Shown: positions 1 to 7,314 of the stretch, one piece after another | Layout: each line of letters begins with the position of its first letter | How positions within the stretch are numbered: position 1 is the first letter of the stretch | NCBI RefSeq assembly: GCF_000719705.1 | Contig: NZ_JOHO01000024.1 | Coordinates: 32,128-96,127 of the forward strand | Reading direction: 5' to 3' | DNA length: 64,000 nt | Origin: Streptomyces sp. NRRL S-350 | Lineage (GTDB): Bacteria; Actinomycetota; Actinomycetes; Streptomycetales; Streptomycetaceae | Notes under the pieces: model-generated | Databases searched by the model: none | Told to the model about the DNA's origin: nothing | What the model saw: only the letters and a program-made list of their open reading frames with translations | Translations under genes and position numbers: made by a program

Positions 1-1672
1 TCATCGGGCCGGTGACACCGGCGGCCCGGCACACCAGGGTCGCGGCGAGCTGCGGTCCGTGGTCGAGCGACATCGACGGGGTGATCCGCGTCGGGTCGGC
101 GAACAGGTGGGGGCAGATGGTCTCGGCCATCGCGCTCAGACCGCCGACGGCCGTGCCCATGACGACGGCCACCCGGCGTCCGGCGAGCGGCCCGTCGGTG
201 GGCAGCGGCACCGGCAGGCCCGCGTCGGCGAGCGCCTGCGCCGCCGCGCCGAACCCGAGCTGGGCCGAGCGGCTGAGGTGCTGGTAGCCCGCGGAGGCGG
301 CGATGTGGTCCAGGACGGAGAACTCGTCGGTCCGTTCCGGTGCGGCGTTGGGGCCGTAGGCGCCCTCCAGCGCGTCCGGCCCGTCGCCGAGCCTGCTCAC
401 CGCGCCCGTCCCGGTGACGACCACGTCGGGGACGGGGTCGAACGCCTCCCCCTCGGCGGGCGGGGTGGAGTGCTGGGGGCGGAACGCCAGGACGGCGTTG
501 GTGCCGCCGCCGCCCAGCGAGTTGGACACCGCCGCGCGGATCCGGTGCGGGCGGCCCTGCAGCGGGACGTAGTCGAGGGTGAGTGCGGGGTCGATCCGGT
601 CGAGGCTCGCGGTCGGGTGCACCCACTGCTCGGTGAGGCAGTACACCGTCGCGATGGCTTCGATGATCGGGGAGGCCGCGGCCAGGTGCCCGACGATCGA
701 CTTGGTGCTGCTGATGGCGACCTGGCCGGCCCGGTCCCCGAACACCAGCCGCGCCGAGGCGGTCTCCAGCCGGTCGATGAGCGGCGTCCCGGTGCCGTGC
801 GCGTTGAAGTAGTCGATGTCCTCCGGCGACAGGCCGGCGTCGGCCAGTGCCAGCCGGACCGCCTCGGCGTTGGACGCGCCGTCCTCCGGCGGGATGATCG
901 CGTGCGGGTTGTCGTCGCAGGTGATGGCCCAGCCGGCGAGCCCGGCCAGCGGCGTGCCGCCGCGCGCCTCGACGTCGCCCGCGCGCTCCAGCACCAGCGC
1001 CCCGGCGCCGTCGCCGAGGACGCTGCCGTCCCGGTCGACGTGGAAGGGGCGCAGGTCGTGGCCCACGAAGCCCGCGCGCTCGGCGCCCCAGTAGGAGCTG
1101 GCCTTGAGGTGGTCGGCGCCGACGACCACGGCCCGGTCCACGGTGCCCTGGCGCAGGGCCAGCAGTGCCATCGCGGTCGCGGTGGTGCCGGAGGCGCACG
1201 CGTTGGTCACCGCGTACCGGGGGCCCGTGATGCCGAGCCGGTGGGCCAGCACGTCGGCGAGCACGCCGATGGGGAACCGCACCATGGCCTCGGCGAGTTC
1301 GTCGTCCACCTGCGGTTCGGCGCCGGCCGCCAGCTCCCGGCGGACCGCGAGGAAGTCGTCCCAGCGGTCCTCCAGCGCGCGGTTCTCTCCCCCGGTCGTG
1401 CCGACGAAGAGGCCGGTGACGCCCGGTACGGGGCCGCCCGCCTGGTCGATGGCCTCGCGGGCCGCGTCCACGGCCATGTCGGACAGCCGCCACGGGCCCG
1501 TCCGGTTCGGGTCCTCGATCTGGGCCGAGCGGTTCTTGCCGCGCGCGACCGCGATCCCCCGCAGGTCGTGCAGGCCCGACTCGCCCTTGCGCAGCGCGTC
1601 GAACAGCGCGGTGCAGCCGTCACCGAACACGGTGACCGCGCCCATCCCAGTGATGACCACCGGAAAGCTCAC
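1..1672 (-). CDS. Didomain ketosynthase (KS-KS), truncated at the left edge
   Basis: Beta-ketoacyl synthase, probably extending or condensing a chain held on the ACP encoded just upstream. Read from a GTG at 1672 preceded by a G-rich ribosome site. The first domain (about residues 1-410) keeps the full triad: Cys159 in NACASGTT, His292 in NAHGTGT and His329 in KSIVGHL. After a short linker, a second thiolase-fold N-terminus begins near residue 415 (VPDVVVTGTGAVSRLGDG) in the same frame and is cut by the window edge, so whether it has a Cys or is a chain-length-factor-like partner cannot be seen. Normal FabF or type II PKS subunits are single-domain (about 420 residues). The stop lies outside the window. 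It follows the ACP gene by 15 bp, so they are probably cotranscribed. Confidence 0.85.
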   Translation of the reverse strand, partial: MSFPVVITGMGAVTVFGDGCTALFDALRKGESGLHDLRGIAVARGKNRSAQIEDPNRTGPWRLSDMAVDAAREAIDQAGGPVPGVTGLFVGTTGGENRALEDRWDDFLAVRRELAAGAEPQVDDELAEAMVRFPIGVLADVLAHRLGITGPRYAVTNACASGTTATAMALLALRQGTVDRAVVVGADHLKASSYWGAERAGFVGHDLRPFHVDRDGSVLGDGAGALVLERAGDVEARGGTPLAGLAGWAITCDDNPHAIIPPEDGASNAEAVRLALADAGLSPEDIDYFNAHGTGTPLIDRLETASARLVFGDRAGQVAISSTKSIVGHLAAASPIIEAIATVYCLTEQWVHPTASLDRIDPALTLDYVPLQGRPHRIRAAVSNSLGGGGTNAVLAFRPQHSTPPAEGEAFDPVPDVVVTGTGAVSRLGDGPDALEGAYGPNAAPERTDEFSVLDHIAASAGYQHLSRSAQLGFGAAAQALADAGLPVPLPTDGPLAGRRVAVVMGTAVGGLSAMAETICPHLFADPTRITPSMSLDHGPQLAATLVCRAAGVTGPM

Positions 1673-1687
1673 GATCGTCGCCCCCCG

Positions 1688-1954
1688 TCAGCCGCGGGCG
1701 GCGGCGGCCTCGGCCGCGCGCTCGTCCACGTAGGCGGCGAGTGCGTCGAGCGAGTCGACCAGCTCGACGCTGAGGTCCTCGTCCTGGATCTGGATGCCGA
1801 ACTCGTTCTCCACCCAGATGAGGAACTCCAGCCCCATCACCGAGTCGATGCCGACCGCGTCACGCAGGTTCGTGTCGGGGATCGCCTCGGGGGCGATGTC
1901 CAGCCGCAGCGATTCGACCATCAGGCGGCGCAGACGATCCTTGGTGTCGTTCAT
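1688..1954 (-). CDS. Free-standing acyl carrier protein
   Basis: Acyl carrier protein of 88 residues. The phosphopantetheine attachment serine is Ser38 in the motif GIDSVMGLEFL, followed by the usual acidic helix (WVENEFGIQIQDEDL). ATG at 1954 has a GGAG site about six bases upstream. It sits between the phosphodiesterase and ketosynthase genes on the same strand. In this cluster it is the natural carrier for an aryl starter such as AHBA activated by the AMP ligase at 10011-12089, by analogy with the AHBA carrier in mitomycin biosynthesis (inference). It could instead serve only the ketosynthase. Confidence 0.9.
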   Translation of the reverse strand: MNDTKDRLRRLMVESLRLDIAPEAIPDTNLRDAVGIDSVMGLEFLIWVENEFGIQIQDEDLSVELVDSLDALAAYVDERAAEAAAARG

Positions 1955-2066
1955 CAGGTCTCCGTACGTTGTGAGGCGGCCCGGGCGGGCCGGATGTCTT
2001 GCCGGTTGCGGCTCCGGGGCAGTGGTCGTCCGTCCTTCCGGGCCGGACACCGCCCTTGACGGTCCG

Positions 2067-3608
2067 TCACAGGTAGCCCATGGCGCCGAGCGCCTTGGCG
2101 GTCAGGTCCTCCTCGCTCAGCCGCGCCGTCTCGGCGGCGGCTCCGGGCGCCGCCGCGGCGGCGGTCTCCGGGGCGGCGAGGAAGGCGCGTCCGCCGTCCG
2201 CGCCGTTCCACTGGAGGGGGCGGCCGTGGACGGCCGCGGGGAACTTCAGGCCCAACTCCTCGAACAGGGTGGGCATCAGGTCGGCGAGTGCGGCGGCGGT
2301 GGTGCGGCGGCCGGGTGCCAGGCTCCTGCCGCGCAGCGCCCACATGCCCTGGTAGCGGTGCATGCCGGTCTGCTCGCTGGGGCGCCACACCGGGCCGGTG
2401 ATCGCCGGGCTCGCCAGCACGCCCTCGTCGGCGGGGATGAGCAGCAGGTCGGGGGCCGCGTGCGTCATCGGGCCCGGGTAGGCGTCCTCGCGCGGCAGCG
2501 CGGCGGAGAACACCGGCTTTCCGGTGTCGGGTGCGCGCAGCCCCAGCAGCAGTTCGGTGACCTCCGCCAGCACCGGGCCCGGGTCGGTCACGACGCCGTC
2601 GCGCTGGCGGCCGGCGCGGTTGACGTTGACGGCGTAGCAGCCGGGTGTGGGCATGTAGGCGCGGGTGCGGGTGAAGTCCACCTCGCGGCCGTCGGCGCGG
2701 AACCAGTCGGCGAGGCGGTCGCCCTGGGCGGGGGGTGTGGTGGCGGGCCTGGTCGCCAGCAGCCCGGCCTCGGCGAGGACGGCGTTGACGGCGAGGTTGT
2801 AGCGGCCCGGTCCGAAGCCGTGGTCCGACACCAGGAGCACCGGCGTCTCGTCGCCCACCGTGTCGAGGATCTCGCCGAACACCTCGTCGATGGCCACGTA
2901 GGTGGCGCGGATCGCGTCGGCCCACTCCTGGCGGTCGGGCGTCGCGTGGCGGTCGTGGCAGGCGTCGGCGAAGTGCCAGTAGTGGTGGCAGATGCGGTCG
3001 ATCTCGGTGATGACCGCCATGAGGACGTCGACGGGGCGTTCCCGCAGCAGGTACCGGATGGTCCGGCCGCGCGCCCGCACGTGCTCGACGGCGAAGTCCG
3101 CGTAGGAGAGGTCGCCCCGGAACATCGCGGCGATGTCGGCCTTGAAGCCCGCCCCGGCCCGCGCCAGTTCGCCGAGCAGGGCCGGCGGTTCGCTGTAGCG
3201 GAGGGTCTGGGTCAGCGGCCAGGTGAGCTGGTAGCCGGGGAGTTCGCGCGGCGGGTGGGACATCGGCACGTTGGCGAGCCCGATGGTCCACCCCTGCCGG
3301 GCGAACCACTCCCACGCGGTGTCGCAGCCGTAGTCGCCGGTGCCGACCAGGCGGTCCCCGTAGTTCGGGTCCTGGGTGTCGAAGAACTGGTAGATGCCGT
3401 GGCCGCCGGGGCGGCGCGCGGTGACGAAGGTGCTCCAGCCGGGCGCGGTGTGCGCGGGCCAGGTGGTGGTGGTCGGGCCGCACGCGCTGTCGGCGAGCAG
3501 TTTCCCGAGCACCGGCAGCGCGCCCTCGGCGACCAGCGGCTCGATCAGGTCGAGGCTGCCGCCGTCTATCCCGAGCACGACCGCCTTGGGCGGCGCGGTG
3601 TTAGGCAT
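2067..3608 (-). CDS. Alkaline phosphatase superfamily protein (type I phosphodiesterase/nucleotide pyrophosphatase)
   Basis: Metal-dependent phosphohydrolase of 513 residues. The N-terminus has the metal-binding GIDGGSLD motif, followed by a Thr/Ser-rich nucleophile segment (TTTWPAHTAPGWSTF). EIDRICHHYWH and SDHGFGPG supply the later His/Asp ligands. No signal peptide is seen, so it is probably cytoplasmic. The substrate is unknown; in this cluster it could hydrolyse a nucleotide-sugar or a phosphorylated intermediate. It is the first gene of a minus-strand operon with the ACP and ketosynthase. A GGGGGAG ribosome site precedes ATG 3608, and the promoter is half of the divergent pair described at 3609-3713. 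I do not recall a homologue in the mitomycin or rifamycin clusters. Confidence 0.75.
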   Translation of the reverse strand: MPNTAPPKAVVLGIDGGSLDLIEPLVAEGALPVLGKLLADSACGPTTTTWPAHTAPGWSTFVTARRPGGHGIYQFFDTQDPNYGDRLVGTGDYGCDTAWEWFARQGWTIGLANVPMSHPPRELPGYQLTWPLTQTLRYSEPPALLGELARAGAGFKADIAAMFRGDLSYADFAVEHVRARGRTIRYLLRERPVDVLMAVITEIDRICHHYWHFADACHDRHATPDRQEWADAIRATYVAIDEVFGEILDTVGDETPVLLVSDHGFGPGRYNLAVNAVLAEAGLLATRPATTPPAQGDRLADWFRADGREVDFTRTRAYMPTPGCYAVNVNRAGRQRDGVVTDPGPVLAEVTELLLGLRAPDTGKPVFSAALPREDAYPGPMTHAAPDLLLIPADEGVLASPAITGPVWRPSEQTGMHRYQGMWALRGRSLAPGRRTTAAALADLMPTLFEELGLKFPAAVHGRPLQWNGADGGRAFLAAPETAAAAAPGAAAETARLSEEDLTAKALGAMGYL

Positions 3609-3713
3609 GTTCGCTCCCCCTACTCACGGCCTGGGAGCCACCGTAGGCAGGTCATCAACTAAAGTCAAACAGCTTCATTGACTTTGGTCACCGACCTCAC
3701 AATCATCGAGGTC
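3609..3713. promoter_or_regulatory. Divergent promoter pair built on an inverted repeat
   Basis: AAAGTCAA (3661-3668) and TTGACTTT (3678-3685) form a perfect inverted repeat with a 9-bp loop. Each arm contains the TTGACT -35 of one promoter. Rightward: TTGACT 3678-3683, 17-bp spacer, AATCAT 3701-3706, only 7 bp before the ATG at 3714, so that mRNA is probably leaderless. Leftward: TTGACT on the minus strand (3663-3668), 18-bp spacer, then TACGGT. A regulator on the repeat would block both directions. CTAAAGTCA (3659-3667) and CCAAAGTCA (minus strand, 3679-3687) are copies of the 9-bp element also found upstream of the radical SAM and XRE genes. Confidence 0.6.
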
Positions 3714-4397
3714 ATGAGCCTTCCATCCGCGGTCGTATTCGACCTTGACGGCGTCCTGCTGGACACCACCGAGAACATGCGCCGCGCCTTCGCCGCCACC
3801 TGGCAGGCCGCCGGCCGCACCGGCGAGCCGCCGTTCCCCACGTTCCTGTCCCACATGGGCGCCCCGCTGCACCGGATCCTCGGCGAACTCGGCCTGCCCA
3901 CCGAGCTCACGACGGTCTACGAGGCGGAGAGCACCCGCCACATCGGCCTGATCGCCCCGCACGAAGGCGTCCACACCGTGCTGGACGCGCTCGCCGCGGC
4001 CGGGGTGCCGACCGCCGTCGCGACCGGCAAGAGGCACGAACGCGCCGTGCAGGCGCTCACCGCCGCGGGGATGGCCCACCGGCTGGACGCCGTGATCGGC
4101 AGCGACCAGGTGGCGCGGCCCAAGCCCGACCCGGAGATCGTGCTGACCGCACTGGCCGCCCTGCCCGGCGCCGTCGACCCGGCCCGGGCCTTCTTCGTCG
4201 GCGACAGCGTGCTCGACGTGCGCGCCGGCCGCGCCGCGGGCACCCCCGTGGTCGCGGCGGGCTGGGGGCAGACCTCCCCGCAGACCCTGCACGCCGAAGG
4301 CCCCGACCACTACGCCGGGACGGCCGTCGACCTGCTCGCCGTGTTCGGCCTGCCCGCCGCCGGCCACGCCGTCCCGAAGGGGGCCCGCAATGCCTGA
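3714..4397 (+). CDS. HAD-family phosphatase (RifM type)
   Basis: Haloacid dehalogenase superfamily hydrolase of 227 residues. Asp10 and Asp12 in the motif FDLDGVLLDT are the nucleophile and acid/base. ATGK gives motif II, KPDPE motif III and GDS motif IV. It is of beta-phosphoglucomutase/phosphoglycolate-phosphatase type, the class of RifM in the AHBA/kanosamine pathway. ATG 3714 is chosen over an upstream TTG (3678) because protein homology starts there and the predicted -10 box lies 7 bp upstream. The stop overlaps the next start by 8 bp, so it forms an operon with the dehydroquinase and deacetylase. The exact sugar phosphate is inferred from context, not shown. Confidence 0.85.
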   Translation: MSLPSAVVFDLDGVLLDTTENMRRAFAATWQAAGRTGEPPFPTFLSHMGAPLHRILGELGLPTELTTVYEAESTRHIGLIAPHEGVHTVLDALAAAGVPTAVATGKRHERAVQALTAAGMAHRLDAVIGSDQVARPKPDPEIVLTALAALPGAVDPARAFFVGDSVLDVRAGRAAGTPVVAAGWGQTSPQTLHAEGPDHYAGTAVDLLAVFGLPAAGHAVPKGARNA

Positions 4398-4818
4398 ACT
4401 GCTCCTGCTCAACGGCCCGAACCTGGCCCAGCTCGGTCGGCGCCGCCCCGAGATATACGGCACCACGACGCTCGCCCAGATCGAGGAGATGGTCCGCAAG
4501 GCCGTCCCCGGCTACACCGTGCGGGCGGTGCAGGACGAGTGCGAGGGCGCCCTGGTGCGCGCGGTGCACGCGGGCGCCGACTGCGCGGGCGCCATCGTCA
4601 ACCCGGGCGCGTTGATGATGGCCGGGTGGAGCCTGCGGGACGCGCTGGAGACGTTCCCCGCCCCCTGGATCGAGGTCCACCTGTCGAACGTGTGGGCCCG
4701 CGAGGAGTTCCGGCACCACTCGGTGCTGTCACCGATCGCCTCGGGCGTCGTCGCCGGCCTCGGCGCCGACGGCTACCGGGTCGCGGCGCTCGCCCTGCTG
4801 GCCAGGATCGAGGGCTGA
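4390..4818 (+). CDS. Type II 3-dehydroquinate dehydratase, probably aminodehydroquinate dehydratase (RifJ type)
   Basis: Type II dehydroquinase of 142 residues, the normal length. Conserved are NGPNL (8-12), Arg17, Tyr23 (catalytic base region), EVHLSN (95-100) and AREEFRHHS. Placement among AHBA-type genes suggests dehydration of aminodehydroquinate to aminodehydroshikimate. Odd: the usual NPGxxTHTS active-site strand reads NPGALMMAGW (71-80), so the conserved His and hydroxyl residues are missing; this could reflect an amino substrate or an altered reaction. It overlaps the HAD gene by 8 bp and the next gene by 1 bp (TGATG). A housekeeping shikimate-pathway role is less likely because of the operon context and the altered motif. 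Confidence 0.88.
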   Translation: MPELLLLNGPNLAQLGRRRPEIYGTTTLAQIEEMVRKAVPGYTVRAVQDECEGALVRAVHAGADCAGAIVNPGALMMAGWSLRDALETFPAPWIEVHLSNVWAREEFRHHSVLSPIASGVVAGLGADGYRVAALALLARIEG

Positions 4819-5486
4819 TGCGCCGCGTCGTGGTGAGCCCGCACCCCGACGACGCCGTGTGGTCCTGCGGCGGCATGTTCGACGCGTGGACGGCCGGCGG
4901 CGACGCACTCACCGTGGTCACCGTCTTCGACGGCGGCCCCGCCGCCGCCGTCCGCCGCGCCGAGGACGCCGCCGCGCTGGCCGCCTGGCCGGTGCGGTCC
5001 GTCGGCCTCGGCTTCCCCGACGCGGCCCACCGCGGGAACCGCTACCCGGGGCCGCTGTCACGCCGGCGCGGCGTGCACCCCGACGACGCGGGGACGGTCG
5101 CGGCCGTCGCCGCCGCGCTGGCCCCGTTCCTGCCCGACGCCGACGTCCTGCTGCTCCCCCTGGCCGAACGCACCCACGTCGACCACGTCATCGCGCGCAC
5201 GGCCGCCGAACGGGCGGCGGCGGCCGGCACGGCGGCCGACGTCGTGTACTACGCCGAGTTCCCCTACGCGCCCCCGCCGGCGGCCGGCGGGGGCGACCTG
5301 GAGGTCACCGCGCACCGGGCCGACTTCTCGGCCTGGCTGCGCGGCTCACTCGTCTACCGCTCCCAGGTGACGGAGCTGTTCGGCGGACCGCTGCGGTTCG
5401 GCCGGGCCCTGGCCCGGCACGCCCGCACCCCGGCGGTGTGGCGGGAGCACCGCCGCACCGCTCAGGGCGCCACCGCCTCGAAGTAG
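4818..5486 (+). CDS. PIG-L/LmbE-family sugar N-deacetylase
   Basis: Zinc-dependent N-deacetylase of 222 residues. The N-terminal HPDDAVWSCGG motif (His9, Asp11, Asp12) and the later HVDH supply the metal ligands and base of the LmbE-like fold. The family removes acetyl from N-acetylglucosamine conjugates (mycothiol, GPI, teicoplanin and mitomycin pathways). With an acyl-ACP ligase and a glycosyltransferase nearby, deacetylation of a GlcNAc-aryl intermediate, as reported for MitC in mitomycin biosynthesis, is the favoured reading (inference). Last gene of its operon; its 3' end overlaps the convergent glycosyltransferase gene by 25 bp. Confidence 0.87.
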   Translation: MRRVVVSPHPDDAVWSCGGMFDAWTAGGDALTVVTVFDGGPAAAVRRAEDAAALAAWPVRSVGLGFPDAAHRGNRYPGPLSRRRGVHPDDAGTVAAVAAALAPFLPDADVLLLPLAERTHVDHVIARTAAERAAAAGTAADVVYYAEFPYAPPPAAGGGDLEVTAHRADFSAWLRGSLVYRSQVTELFGGPLRFGRALARHARTPAVWREHRRTAQGATASK

Positions 5487-6265
5487 GCGGCCTGACTCAC
5501 CGTCAGCAGCAGGGGCAGGGCGCGGACGTCGGCGGTGTCGTGCAGCGCGGCGAACCGCGCGTGGGTGACCTCGTGCTGTTCCCAGCGGTCCGGGCGGGCA
5601 TGGGTGAGGTGGACGCCGGGAGCACCGGGGTCCACCGTGGGCCGGTGCCCGGCCGCCAGCAGGCGCACGCCGAGTTCCAGGTCCTCGCAGCCCCAGCGGG
5701 TGCCGAAGCCCTCGTCGAAGCCGCCCACCTGGTCGAACGCCGCCCGGGACAGCGACAGGTTGGCGCCCACACAGGCCAGCCAGCCCAGCCGGGCCGGCGC
5801 CGCGCCCGCGGCCACGGCCAGCACGGCGGCCTCCAGGTTGTTGCGGACCAGCCGCTCCGCGCCGCCCACCACGGCCGCCGCGGCGACCGGGTCCGGGCCG
5901 ACGGCCGCCAGCCAGCGGCGGGCGCCGGGGAACTCCATCAGCGGACCGTGGACGAAGCCGGGCCCGGTGCCGTGGGCGGCGTGCGCGGCCAGGAAGCCGG
6001 GGCCGGTGAGGATGTCGTCGTCCACGAACAGCAGGCGCGTGCCGGAGGCGGCGCGCGCACCGGCGTTGCGGGCGGCGGCCCGGCCCCTGCGCGGCCCCTC
6101 GACGACGCGGACCGCCGGGTCCGCGGGAGCGGTCACGGGGGCGTCGCCCTCGTCGACGACCACGATCTCCACCGGTGGCGCCGCGGCGGCCAGCAGGCAG
6201 GCCAGCGTGGCGCGCAGGGACTCCGGTTTGTCCTTCGTCGGGACGACGACGCTCAGCCCGGTCAC
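5462..6265 (-). CDS. GT2-family glycosyltransferase
   Basis: Family 2 (GT-A fold) glycosyltransferase of 267 residues. The N-terminus LSVVVPTKDKPESL is the nucleotide-binding strand, FVDDDIL is the DxD metal site, and GCEDLELGVRL is the ED-containing acceptor/base motif. No membrane segment is visible, so it is probably a cytoplasmic enzyme. GTG 6265 overlaps the upstream oxidoreductase stop by 4 bp (GTGA). By context it may add a GlcNAc unit to an ACP-bound aryl acid, as MitB does in mitomycin formation (inference). It could instead decorate a finished product. Last gene of the seven-gene minus-strand operon. Confidence 0.85.
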   Translation of the reverse strand: MTGLSVVVPTKDKPESLRATLACLLAAAAPPVEIVVVDEGDAPVTAPADPAVRVVEGPRRGRAAARNAGARAASGTRLLFVDDDILTGPGFLAAHAAHGTGPGFVHGPLMEFPGARRWLAAVGPDPVAAAAVVGGAERLVRNNLEAAVLAVAAGAAPARLGWLACVGANLSLSRAAFDQVGGFDEGFGTRWGCEDLELGVRLLAAGHRPTVDPGAPGVHLTHARPDRWEQHEVTHARFAALHDTADVRALPLLLTVSQAAYFEAVAP

Positions 6266-7314
6266 ACGGCCGTCCTCTCGGACACCGGCAGCGGACGGCC
6301 CGCCGCCCGGTAGGCGGCCTCCAACAGGTCCATCACGGCCGCGGACTCGGCCAGCTCCGCCTCCCAGTCCAGCGCTCCGGAAGCGAAGGCGGCGATCGCC
6401 TCCACCTGTGCGTCGTACTCCCGGCCGACGTGGTCCGGGAGGGTGATCCGGCGGTAGGAGTCGGGGCCCCACGAGGTCAGCGCCGGCTCTGCCACCCGGT
6501 TGGGGCTGAACCCGAACGTCCCGGTGAGCACCCGGCGCTCGCCGCCGCCCTCGACGACGAACCGCGTGGTGTCGGTAGTGACCTCGCTCGCCCAGGCCGC
6601 CCGCAGCACCAGCCGCGAGCCGTCCGCGAACTCCGCGCGCACCGTGCCGTCCACCTCGACGTCCACCGGACCGGCGCCGGCTCCGTCGCCGCGCCAGGCG
6701 GCGCTCCCGGGAGCGCTCCCGGGAGTGTGCCCGCCGTCCGGGGCGCGCAGTTCGGCCGCCACCGCGACCTGCCGGGGCCGGCCCAGCAGCCCGAGCGCCA
6801 CGTCCGCCACGTGCCAGCCGAGGTCGAGCAGCGCGCCGCCGCCCGCCGTGGCACGGCCGGTGAACCACGAGCCGGGGCGCGGCACCCCGCCCGCCCGCAG
6901 CCAGCTCGCCCGGACGGTGAGCGGCCCCGGCGGCAGGGCGCCGGAGAGCCGCCGCACGTCCTCGCGGCGCACGGCGGCCCGGCTGACCAGGACTCCGACG
7001 CCGCGGGCGCGCTCGGCCAGCGCGTCGAACTCGACGCGGCTCAGGCAGAGCGGCTTCTCCACGACGACGCGGATCCCGCGTTCCAGGACGGCGGCGGCCA
7101 GCGCGAAGTGGGTGTGGTTGGGCGTGCCGATCACGACGACGTCGGGCCGGGCGTCCAGCAGGCCTTCCCAGGACGTCGCCGCCGGGGCGCCGACGGCCTC
7201 CGGATCGCACACGGCCGCCAGTTCCAGGCGCGGATGGGCCTGGACGCGCGGCAGCCAGACCGTCCGGTTGACCCAGCCGTACCCGAGCAGGCCCACCCGC
7301 AGCGGAGCGGTCAC
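6262..7314 (-). CDS. Gfo/Idh/MocA-family oxidoreductase (RifL type)
   Basis: NAD(P)-dependent sugar oxidoreductase of 350 residues. The Rossmann motif GLLGYGWVN is near the N-terminus, EKPLCLS is the family's catalytic Lys motif, and GGALLDLGWH carries the Asp/His pair. In AHBA pathways the RifL-type enzyme oxidises C3 of the (UDP-)glucose unit so that the AHBA-synthase-type protein can transaminate it to kanosamine. Adjacency to that aminotransferase (GTGA overlap) supports the same pairing here. A small repeat, PGSAPGSA, lies in a loop around residues 197-204. The substrate is inferred from operon context. Confidence 0.85.
   Translation of the reverse strand: MTAPLRVGLLGYGWVNRTVWLPRVQAHPRLELAAVCDPEAVGAPAATSWEGLLDARPDVVVIGTPNHTHFALAAAVLERGIRVVVEKPLCLSRVEFDALAERARGVGVLVSRAAVRREDVRRLSGALPPGPLTVRASWLRAGGVPRPGSWFTGRATAGGGALLDLGWHVADVALGLLGRPRQVAVAAELRAPDGGHTPGSAPGSAAWRGDGAGAGPVDVEVDGTVRAEFADGSRLVLRAAWASEVTTDTTRFVVEGGGERRVLTGTFGFSPNRVAEPALTSWGPDSYRRITLPDHVGREYDAQVEAIAAFASGALDWEAELAESAAVMDLLEAAYRAAGRPLPVSERTAV

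Noticed and set aside
1207..1623. Minus-strand frame overlapping the ketosynthase in another phase
   Set aside because: It is an out-of-phase shadow; the KS frame carries the catalytic residues.
1..1672. Housekeeping FabF for fatty acid synthesis
   Set aside because: The second KS-type domain in frame and the location in a biosynthetic cluster argue against a primary-metabolism FabF.
59..2059. Long plus-strand frame opposite the ketosynthase and ACP genes
   Set aside because: Composition is Arg/Gly/Val-rich shadow sequence with no motif, while the minus strand encodes complete KS and ACP motifs.
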